From Xylanibacter caecicola (lineage in GTDB: Bacteria > Bacteroidota > Bacteroidia > Bacteroidales > Bacteroidaceae): DNA of 64,000 nucleotides. The notes beneath the pieces are model-generated. The model was not told the origin of the DNA. It made no database searches and was given only the letters and a program-made list of their open reading frames with translations. The position numbers and the translations under genes are program-made. The stretch covers positions 1 through 64,000 of the forward strand of contig NZ_JABKKJ010000011.1 of the NCBI RefSeq assembly GCF_013166515.1, written 5' to 3'. Every line of letters begins with the position of its first letter. Within the stretch, counting starts at the first letter, position 1. Shown in pieces: positions 15,802 through 22,713 of the stretch.

Positions 15802-17469
15802 ATGAAAAGGATTGTAACTATAATAATAGTGTTGATAGCTGTCTGCGGCGCCTTGAAAGCCCAGCCGGCAGCAGTAAAGAACGTGGCGAAGTCTGTATTC
15901 ACACTTACTACATTCAAGGAAGACGGCAGTCTGCTGGCATCCGGACACGGTGTGTTCGTCGGAACGGACGGCGAGGCGATAAGCAACCTTGCGCCTTTTA
16001 TCGGCGCTGCGCGTGCGGTGGTGATAGATGCCCGCGGCAACAAGATGGATGTGACGCGTATGCTTGGCGCAAACAGCATATACGATGTGGCAAAGTTCAA
16101 GGTCGACGGCAAGACGACGCCCGCTCCTCTGGCGTCGTCGGCTGCAAAGGCGGGCGCACAGGTGTGGCTTGTTCCGTATTCGGTGAAGTCACCGTCGCCG
16201 AAGTCAGCCACGGTGAGAAACGTGGAGACATTCATGGACAAGTATTCGTACTATATCTTTACCCTCGATGCTTCGGACAACACAGTGGCGTGCCCGTTTG
16301 TAAATGCCGGTGGCGAGGTGATAGGACTGATGCAGCCTTCGACGACAAACAGCGACATCCATGCAACCGATGCGCGCTATGTTGCGGATTTGAAGATGAG
16401 CGCCCTCTCGGCAAATGAGGATGTCTTCCGCAAAATATCTATCCCCACGGCTCTTCCCGATGACAGGGAACAGGCTGTGCTTGCACTGATGATAATAGGT
16501 CAGAACGGTGACTCGTTGAAGCATGCTGCGGCAGTGGACGATTTCCTGAAGGCATATCCTGCATTGTTGGACGGATATGTGGCAAAGGCGCAGATAGCCG
16601 TAAGGGCAAATAAGTTTGACGATGCTGCAAAGAGCATGGAAAAGGCGATAAGCAGCGTCGCAAACAAGGATGATGCGCATTTCAATTACAGTAAGATAAT
16701 ATACGACAAGGAGCTTTACAACCCTGCACCGTATTCATCGTGGTCGCTTGACAAGGCTCTCGATGAGGCGGAGAAGGCGTACAGCATAAATCCTCTGCCT
16801 GTTTACAGGCATCAGCAGGCATTGGTGAAGTTTTCCAAGGGCGAATACCGGCAGGCGTATGACATGTTTATGGCACTGACCGCGACATCACTGCACAACT
16901 CTGAACTTTATTATGAGGCGGCACGTTGCAAGCAGATGATGAAAGCTCCCAATACGGAAGTGTTGGCTCTGCTCGACAGTGCGGTGAACAACACCGACAC
17001 TCTTCGCATCGTTGAGGCGGCTCCCTATTTCCTTGCCCGCGCCGATGTGTATGTAGAGGAGGGAAACTACCGTCAGGCGGTATTTGATTATACACGTTAC
17101 GAACTGCTGAAGGGTCGCCGTCAGCTTGGCGCAGACTTCTATTATGTGCGTGAGCAGGCAGAGGTAAAAGGCAAATTGTTCAAACAGGCGCTCATCGATA
17201 TAAATATGGCAGTGATGCTTGCCCCCAAAGAACCTTTATATTGGGCGGAGAAAGCTTCGCTTGAATTAAGAGTAAACATGATTGACGAGGCTATGAAGAC
17301 TGCGCAACACTGTGTGGAGCTTGCTCCGGACTATGCCGACGGCTATCTGTTGCTCGGACTGGCTCAAGTGCAGAAAGGAAATAAGGCAGAAGGACTGGAA
17401 AATATGAAAAAGGCGCAGGAGCTTGGCAATGAGCAGGCAGAGAAACTTATTGAAAAGTATTCCAAATGA
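15802..17469 (+). CDS. Secreted trypsin-fold pseudoprotease with TPR repeats
   Basis: This 555-residue protein has a signal peptide (1-20). Residues about 25-200 resemble an HtrA/trypsin-like domain, but the catalytic positions are lost. The TNxHV block reads SNLAPF (His replaced by Ala64). The Asp is kept in YDVAKFKV (D95). The GNSGGPL block reads NTVACPFV (Ser replaced by Val162). Residues about 225-555 are tetratricopeptide repeats (for example SLDKALDEAEKAYSINPLP, and the C-terminal YADGYLLLGLAQVQKGNKAE). It is likely a periplasmic scaffold or binding protein rather than an enzyme. Its partner is unknown. It follows recN by 36 nt on the same strand. Confidence 0.75.
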   Translation: MKRIVTIIIVLIAVCGALKAQPAAVKNVAKSVFTLTTFKEDGSLLASGHGVFVGTDGEAISNLAPFIGAARAVVIDARGNKMDVTRMLGANSIYDVAKFKVDGKTTPAPLASSAAKAGAQVWLVPYSVKSPSPKSATVRNVETFMDKYSYYIFTLDASDNTVACPFVNAGGEVIGLMQPSTTNSDIHATDARYVADLKMSALSANEDVFRKISIPTALPDDREQAVLALMIIGQNGDSLKHAAAVDDFLKAYPALLDGYVAKAQIAVRANKFDDAAKSMEKAISSVANKDDAHFNYSKIIYDKELYNPAPYSSWSLDKALDEAEKAYSINPLPVYRHQQALVKFSKGEYRQAYDMFMALTATSLHNSELYYEAARCKQMMKAPNTEVLALLDSAVNNTDTLRIVEAAPYFLARADVYVEEGNYRQAVFDYTRYELLKGRRQLGADFYYVREQAEVKGKLFKQALIDINMAVMLAPKEPLYWAEKASLELRVNMIDEAMKTAQHCVELAPDYADGYLLLGLAQVQKGNKAEGLENMKKAQELGNEQAEKLIEKYSK

Positions 17470-17490
17470 GTCTGATTTGTATTGAGGTGC

Positions 17491-17645
17491 CATCCACGTT
17501 GTAGGGACATATTTTTCACTTCGTTCAACAACACGTCTTGTATTTGTCCGCTTGTATAATGATTTGATAATGTGTCTGTTACAGACGGACAAATACAAGA
17601 CGTGTTGTTGAACGAAGTGAAAAATATGTCCCTACAACGCGGATG
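17491..17645. mobile_element. MITE-like palindromic repeat, copy 3 (long-arm form)
   Basis: Arms run from CATCCACGTTGTAGGG (left) to the complementary right end (CCCTACAACGCGGATG). Each contains a perfect 50-nt inverted repeat around a loop of about 35 nt. Relative to copies 1 and 2, both arms carry an extra 23-nt block (CACTTCGTTCAACAACACG core) between CATATT and CTTG. It starts 22 nt after the stop of the pseudoprotease gene and could act as its transcript end. Confidence 0.85.
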
Positions 17646-17689
17646 ATTGCTTATGTCGACCCGCCATCATTTTATTATTGTCATGTCAT

Positions 17690-17758
17690 GTACGAAGCGA
17701 TAAAGCATACGTCCCTTATCTCCCTTTTATCTCCTTTTATCTCCTCCTTATCTCCTTA
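17690..17758 (+). repeat. TTATCTCC-rich tract, third copy
   Basis: GAAGCGATAAAGCATACGTCC is followed by five TTATCTCC/TTTATCTCC units, ending just before the stop of the transglycosylase gene. It is closely related to the 12.9 kb tract, which also has GAAGCGACAAGGCATACG. No coding function is seen. Confidence 0.6.
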
Positions 17759-17760
17759 AA

Positions 17761-18978
17761 TCAAATCTTAAACCTATGTTTCTTCCGTGCCTTTCTCGGC
17801 GTCATCGGATTATACGGAATCATTTCCTCCGTTTTTATATCCGGTTCATGTATTCCCGATGATTTGTATGGCACACCGCGGTATTGTGCATAGCGCTGCC
17901 TTATGCGTTCCACGTAGTCAACGGTCTCGCTTCCTCTCATATAACCGTATTTCACCACAGGGTCGTTGTAGTAGGCAGGCGTCTGCAAAGCAAGAACAAA
18001 CGGTGCCACGTTGTTCCAAAGATGCGGATTACGTCCGTTTTTGCGTGCCAGCGCCATGGCGTCGCGTATGTGCAACGGACCGGCGTTATAGGCGGCAAGC
18101 ACAAAAAGGTGTCGCTGTTCCGTGTTGGGAATGTCGCGGAAAGAATTCATAAGTTGGGATATGAACTTCGTGGCGGCGGATATGTTCTGTTCCGGGTCGT
18201 ATATCTTGGATAGCGGCAAGCCGAGGTGTGTGGCCGTAGACGGCATTATCTGCATCAGACCGCATGCCCCTGCCCATGAACGTGCGTTTGGGTCGAAGCA
18301 TGATTCCTGATAGCATTGTGCTGCAATGAGTCTCCAGTCCCAGCGTGCAACGGGTGCGTATTTGCGGAATAACGGGTCGTAAGAGGATATAATACCGGCA
18401 GATTTGTTGAGGAATGGCGAATACGTGCGCCGTCTGACACTCTTTTTCGAGAACATCATGCGTTGCTCCCTGTTTATCTCTGCAAGCATAGACGGGCGAT
18501 ACCAGTTGTTTAGCGTGTCTGCCAGTTCCCGGTTTTCATCGGATACCGCCCATTGAACACCGAGAGAGTCTATGGCAGCGCCACAGAACTGTATCGGGTA
18601 TGTCTTGCCTAACTTGCGTGGAAGCATTACGGCAATCAAGTCTCCGTCTCCGTTGCAGAGGCGTGTTATCATCTCTGCTGTGTCTTTGCATAATTCCACA
18701 CGCACGGATACTCCAAGGTGTGCGGCAAACTTTTCGCATAGCAGATATTGTGTTCCCATGCCGTGCCCGTGATAGTCGTAGTATGTATCCGGACCGGAAA
18801 TGGTCAGCACAATCATTTCACCGTTTGTCATTATGTCTTTTATCGCAAAAGCCTCGTTTGTCGAGTCTGTACTTACTTCTCCCCACGGCGTGACGATTGT
18901 CTCGGATTTCTTATGCGTGCATGCGACAATCATTATCATTGCAAGTGCCATACAGGCTGTGTTCTTGTGTAGTGTCAT
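17761..18978 (-). CDS. Membrane-bound lytic transglycosylase, MltF-like lipoprotein
   Basis: This 405-residue protein has a lipoprotein signal (IMIVAC, Cys20). An amino-acid-binding-protein-like (SBP_bac_3) domain covers about 50-195. A C-terminal SLT lysozyme-like domain covers about 205-370. The catalytic glutamate is E225 in CYQESCFDPNARSWAG; GLMQIMPSTA and LFVLAAYNAG are the usual SLT motifs. It should cleave peptidoglycan with formation of 1,6-anhydroMurNAc in the periplasm, with the N-terminal domain sensing muropeptides. The MltF architecture is clear, though Bacteroidetes paralogues are many, so no symbol is given. Confidence 0.88.
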   Translation of the reverse strand: MTLHKNTACMALAMIMIVACTHKKSETIVTPWGEVSTDSTNEAFAIKDIMTNGEMIVLTISGPDTYYDYHGHGMGTQYLLCEKFAAHLGVSVRVELCKDTAEMITRLCNGDGDLIAVMLPRKLGKTYPIQFCGAAIDSLGVQWAVSDENRELADTLNNWYRPSMLAEINREQRMMFSKKSVRRRTYSPFLNKSAGIISSYDPLFRKYAPVARWDWRLIAAQCYQESCFDPNARSWAGACGLMQIMPSTATHLGLPLSKIYDPEQNISAATKFISQLMNSFRDIPNTEQRHLFVLAAYNAGPLHIRDAMALARKNGRNPHLWNNVAPFVLALQTPAYYNDPVVKYGYMRGSETVDYVERIRQRYAQYRGVPYKSSGIHEPDIKTEEMIPYNPMTPRKARKKHRFKI

Positions 18979-19006
18979 CGGTGGGGATATGGTATGTCTT
19001 GCCGGT

Positions 19007-19180
19007 TCAGATTTCTACGAATGTTGATATTACGGACATGATTACGATTATTATGGCAATAAATATCATTGTTCTGAAAAGTATCAATGATATCTTTCTT
19101 CTGCGTTTGTATGAAAGCAGACTTCTTGTCTTGAAATAATCGGCACTGTCCATGCCCTTGATGTTGTGTGTTCTTTTCAT
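19007..19180 (-). CDS. Small single-pass membrane protein of unknown function
   Basis: This 57-residue protein starts at the ATG at 19180. Residues 1-32 are hydrophilic and strongly basic near the membrane (YKRRRKIS). Residues about 33-56 form one hydrophobic helix rich in isoleucine. It has a tail-anchored or N-in topology. I do not recognise a family. It lies between rlmD (99 nt upstream) and the transglycosylase gene (28 nt downstream) on the same strand. An in-frame extension to 19279 is possible but lacks plausible initiation and overlaps the rlmD stop. Confidence 0.55.
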   Translation of the reverse strand: MKRTHNIKGMDSADYFKTRSLLSYKRRRKISLILFRTMIFIAIIIVIMSVISTFVEI

Positions 19181-19279
19181 AATATTTTTAAAGGTATAAT
19201 GTGATTTTACAGAATGATAATTATGTTCTTTATTATGTGTTTTATCGTTATGAAACGGTGTCTTGATAAAATCAGACAA

Positions 19280-20731
19280 TCATTGTATTTCCACGGTCGG
19301 CGTTTTCGGTTGCTCTCTTTTCTCGAGCAACACCACGTTTTCTACATGTGGCGTATGCGGGAACATGTCTACGGGTTGGACAGCCGTCACACGATAGTGA
19401 CAGTCAAGTGCGGCAAGGTCGCGTGCCTGTGTCGCCGGGTTACAGCTTACGTACACAATGCGGCGCGGCGCGGCGCGCAGAATGGTATCCGTTACGTCCT
19501 GATGCATTCCTGCACGTGGCGGATCGGTTATTATTACGTCCGGTCTGCCGTGTTTGGCTATGAACTCGTCATTAAGAATATCTTTCATGTCACCGGCATA
19601 GAATATGGTGTTGTCTATACCGTTGATGCTTGAGTTCACTTTTGCATCTTCTATTGCCTCCGGCACATATTCTATGCCGATTACCTGTCGTGCCTGCTTT
19701 GCCACAAAGTTTGCAATGGTTCCGGTTCCGGTGTACAGGTCGTACACAAGTTCGTTGCCCGTCAGTCCGGCAAAGTTGCGTGCCACGGTGTATAGATGCA
19801 ATGCCTGTTCGGTGTTAGTCTGATAGAAGCTTTTCGGACCAACCTTGAATTTAAGATCCTCCATTGTCTCGAAGATAAAGTCATTACCTTTAAAGGTCTT
19901 TATTTCAAGGTCGTTGAACGTATCGTTGCACTTCTGATTGTCTACATATAGCAATGACGTTATCTGCGGGAACTTGTCTGCTATATGGCATAACAGTCTT
20001 TCTGCCAGTTCGTGGTCGTTGTCATTTTCAAAGTGGAATTGTATCAGCAACATCCACTCTCCGGTATTGGAGTTTCTTATCATTATGTCGCGCAACAGAC
20101 CGTGTTGCTGTCGCAGGTCGAAGAACGACATGCCGTTGTTGTATGCGAAATCGCGTATTTCGTTTCTGATGTTATTGTGCAGGTTGTCCATAAGGTGGCA
20201 GGTTTCGATGGGAAGTATCTTGTCGAATGCACCTGTAATATGGAAACCTATTGCGTTCATGTTGTCGTATACCGTTCCTGCAGCAACCTCTTCGCGTGTA
20301 AGCCAACGTTTGTTTGAACATCCGAACTCCAACTTGTTCCTGTATTCGCGTGTTTTTACGGAGCCGAGAATGGGGTGGGGTTCGGGAAGTTCTATTTTAC
20401 CGATGCGTGTGAGCTGGTCCATCACTTGTTTTTGTTTCATCTTCAACTGCTCTTCGTATGGCAAATTCTGCCACTTGCATCCTCCGCAAATGCCAAAGTG
20501 ACTGCACATCGGTGTCTCTCTCACATCGCTGTATTTTATAAATCTGATGACTTCTGCCTCGCAGTAGCTATGTTTTTTCTTGCGTATCTGTAAATCCACC
20601 ACGTCGCCCGGTACACAGAACGGTACGAAGATTACTTTGTCGTCTACTCTTACGAGCGATTTTCCTTCTGCAGCGCAGTCGGTGATGGTTATATTTTCCA
20701 ATATCGGTAACGGTTTCTTCTTTCTGCTCAT
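19280..20731 (-). CDS. rlmD: 23S rRNA (uracil-5-)-methyltransferase RlmD
   Basis: This TRAM-domain, SAM-dependent RNA methyltransferase has about 483 residues. The TRAM domain covers about 8-65. The iron-sulfur cluster cysteines are C76, C82 and C85 (MCSHFGICGGCKW), with a fourth in ETCHLM. The Rossmann methyltransferase domain carries YDLYTGTGTIANF and DPPRAGMHQDV, and the nucleophile cysteine lies in YVSCNPATQARD. It methylates the equivalent of U1939 of 23S rRNA. The start at 20731 (MSRKKK) is preferred to the upstream 13-residue extension because TRAM proteins begin here. The RlmC/RlmD distinction is by similarity only. Confidence 0.88.
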   Translation of the reverse strand: MSRKKKPLPILENITITDCAAEGKSLVRVDDKVIFVPFCVPGDVVDLQIRKKKHSYCEAEVIRFIKYSDVRETPMCSHFGICGGCKWQNLPYEEQLKMKQKQVMDQLTRIGKIELPEPHPILGSVKTREYRNKLEFGCSNKRWLTREEVAAGTVYDNMNAIGFHITGAFDKILPIETCHLMDNLHNNIRNEIRDFAYNNGMSFFDLRQQHGLLRDIMIRNSNTGEWMLLIQFHFENDNDHELAERLLCHIADKFPQITSLLYVDNQKCNDTFNDLEIKTFKGNDFIFETMEDLKFKVGPKSFYQTNTEQALHLYTVARNFAGLTGNELVYDLYTGTGTIANFVAKQARQVIGIEYVPEAIEDAKVNSSINGIDNTIFYAGDMKDILNDEFIAKHGRPDVIITDPPRAGMHQDVTDTILRAAPRRIVYVSCNPATQARDLAALDCHYRVTAVQPVDMFPHTPHVENVVLLEKREQPKTPTVEIQ

Positions 20732-20959
20732 TATCTTTATTATGTCTTTAGATAATTTTTCCGGGCACAAAGTTAACGAAAATCTCTGTAATAACCGTTA
20801 AAAGAGTATGGAATATCACTGCAAAGGAAAGGATAGGGGAGTGAAATTACAACCAAATAGCTTCTTTTCATTTAGGTTAGGAACTTTGTTTATAGCAGTA
20901 CAAGGCTTTTTGCGGAAAATACAGTAACTTTGTGGATGTTAGAACAATATGAGAAACGT

Positions 20960-21205
20960 ATGAAGAAGTGGCAGAAAATATCAGACATAGTGACGCTGGC
21001 AATCTTGGCGATAATAAATTTCGTAATATATGAGTTGTCATATATGCAAACTATGTATATTAAAAAATATCCTTCTGTCGAAAGAGTCCTGTCCGATTCT
21101 CATGATGCTTTATTGAATGTTGGGTATCTCGTATTGGCTAATTATCTTATTATAGTATTGTTGTTTATCTGTCTATGTAAGAACGGGGGTAAAAAATGCG
21201 GCTGA
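20960..21205 (+). CDS. Small two-helix membrane protein, first of a three-gene cassette
   Basis: This protein of about 81 residues has two hydrophobic helices (about 11-28 and 55-74), a central soluble stretch (KKYPSVERVLSDSHDALL) and a cysteine- and lysine-rich C-terminus. A TAnnTTTG-like box (TAACTTTG, 20925-20932) lies just upstream. The alternative ATG at 20936 would be nearly leaderless, so the start is uncertain. The stop overlaps the next gene by 10 nt. No known family is recognised. Base composition is AT-richer than the flanking rlmD and PBP genes. Confidence 0.6.
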   Translation: MKKWQKISDIVTLAILAIINFVIYELSYMQTMYIKKYPSVERVLSDSHDALLNVGYLVLANYLIIVLLFICLCKNGGKKCG

Positions 21206-21618
21206 AAGATAAACGGTTTTGGATTTTGGAAGGTATGCTTGCCACAATACCATTCATCATGGGATTATTTGCAATCATAGTCTTAATATCCGGTAACATG
21301 AGCTTCGAGTTTTCAGAATTGCTTTATCCTGCAAATATTGAAATATTTGTAATATGGGAGATAACCTATTTGTTGGCAGGTGTATTGTCATATAGGAAGG
21401 TAAAATCAAGTAGTTGGGTTGCAAGTTCCTTTATTGGTTGGGGAATTGCCTGCCCCCTAATTGCAGTTTCAACTTTTATATGGGCTGGAATAAGAATACA
21501 TGATGGTTTCAGCGGTTTAGCCTATCTTATGATTTCTATCATATCATGGGGAGGCAGCATATTGCCATTATTGCTCGCAAACTATATCCTTTTAAGTCTT
21601 TTCTCCTATAAATCATGA
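21196..21618 (+). CDS. Four-helix membrane protein of unknown function (paralogue 1)
   Basis: This 140-residue protein has four predicted transmembrane helices (about 14-34, 51-69, 78-99 and 110-138) and almost no soluble loops. The N-terminus MRLKDKRFWILEGM closely matches the next gene's MKLTDKRFWIFETM, so the two are tandem paralogues. It overlaps the preceding gene by 10 nt and the following gene by 4 nt, so translation is coupled. No catalytic motif is visible. A transport subunit or an immunity-like membrane protein are both possible. Confidence 0.65.
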   Translation: MRLKDKRFWILEGMLATIPFIMGLFAIIVLISGNMSFEFSELLYPANIEIFVIWEITYLLAGVLSYRKVKSSSWVASSFIGWGIACPLIAVSTFIWAGIRIHDGFSGLAYLMISIISWGGSILPLLLANYILLSLFSYKS

Positions 21619-22016
21619 AACTGACCGATAAACGATTTTGGATATTCGAGACAATGATGTTGCTTTGTGGTGTGGCAACCACTTGTGTGGAAGCTCTGAA
21701 CTATGGAATAAGCTTGTTTTATCTCATAGGGCATTTGTTCGTTTATCCTCTATGTTTCTGCATTGGCGGAATTGCGACATGGAAAATAGCTAAAGAGGAT
21801 GGCGTTTGGCGGCTGGCAGGTAATAATCTGCTTTTCTCCGCCATAGTGTACAATCTGTTTCACCTCATCTTGTATCCGATATATGGGGTGCCGTTTTCAT
21901 CTTCTGCCTATTGGGATGCCGCCGGTTGCTATGTATTGTGTGCCATACTGCCTGTTGTTTCTTGCTGTTATGGCTATAAGATGATAGAAAGATACATTAA
22001 TAAAAGAATATCATAA
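21615..22016 (+). CDS. Four-helix membrane protein of unknown function (paralogue 2)
   Basis: This 133-residue protein has four predicted transmembrane helices (about 13-30, 33-56, 68-88 and 96-118) and a short basic tail (KMIERYINKRIS). The N-terminal motif M[RK]L[KT]DKRFWI[LF]E is shared with the preceding gene. It starts at the ATGA overlap with that gene. It is cysteine-rich for a membrane protein (pairs CC and CFC). The function is unknown. The cassette ends here, and the repeat island begins about 80 nt further on. Confidence 0.65.
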   Translation: MKLTDKRFWIFETMMLLCGVATTCVEALNYGISLFYLIGHLFVYPLCFCIGGIATWKIAKEDGVWRLAGNNLLFSAIVYNLFHLILYPIYGVPFSSSAYWDAAGCYVLCAILPVVSCCYGYKMIERYINKRIS

Positions 22017-22096
22017 AATAGGCAAATATATTTTTGCTACAACTTTAAGTGTCCATTATAAATTATCAATTGTCAATTATAAATTGTATTCTTGTG

Positions 22097-22505
22097 TCAT
22101 TTTGTCATTTCAAAATCATCGTCTGAAAGTCGCGTTCTACGTGTTAAAAGTTTTCAAGGGCGGTCGTAAATGATAAAAGGGCATGCGTTTTGTTATAAAC
22201 GAACGTGCTTTTCATAGGAATAGTACGTGCAAAAGAGTGGAAAGCACGTGCTTTTAGGGGCAGAAATGTCGCACTTTGCAGGGTAAAAGGGCTGCTTTGG
22301 CAACGTAATAAGGCAACTTTCGCATAGAAATCAGGCAACTTTCTTATTCCGATAATGCACACTTTATTGCTTTTGTGTGTAACATGCTGATGTCTAACGT
22401 GTTATGCCTGCACGCGAATTTAGGCGATATTTCGCATCGACAAGCTTTCTTTTTCAGAAGATCGCAGTATTTCGGGGTTATGGAAAATCAAAAAGAAAGG
22501 AAAAA
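22097..22505. repeat. Composite intergenic repeat, copy B (inverted relative to copy A)
   Basis: The ends match the reverse complement of copy A: 22099-22145 with about 12,597-12,642, and 22468-22505 exactly with 11988-12025. The middle (about 22,190-22,340) holds degenerate words such as GCACTTTGCAGGGTAAAAG and GGCAACTTTCGCATAGAAATC rather than the regular 22-bp array of copy A. These words resemble the 49.7 kb array. No gene is seen. AT-rich palindromes at about 22,053-22,085 precede it. Confidence 0.7.
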
Positions 22506-22528
22506 ACGAATTTAGTTGAGAAATGAAA

Positions 22529-22680
22529 AGGATGTGTCAAAATAAGTGGATTATTCATGTTATATGGATATATGCTTGTATTTGTCCGCTCATAACAGCC
22601 TTAATATCGGTGGCTTGTGCACCGGACAAATACAAGCATATGTCCATACATACAACAAATATTGAATTCTGACACATCCC
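22529..22680. mobile_element. MITE-like palindromic repeat, copy 4
   Basis: The left end is GGATGTGTCAAAATAAG, and the right end is the complement of GGGATGTGTCAGAATTC. The inner arms GGATATATGCTTG/GGACATATGCTTG continue to TATTTGTCCG on both sides of a loop of about 35 nt. The flanks ATGAAAAG and CTTTCAT extend the dyad by several bases. It is the most diverged inner arm of the family and lies 33 nt beyond the PBP1a stop. Confidence 0.8.
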
Positions 22681-22713
22681 TTTCATTATGATAAAGATGT
22701 TATATCAGATCAT

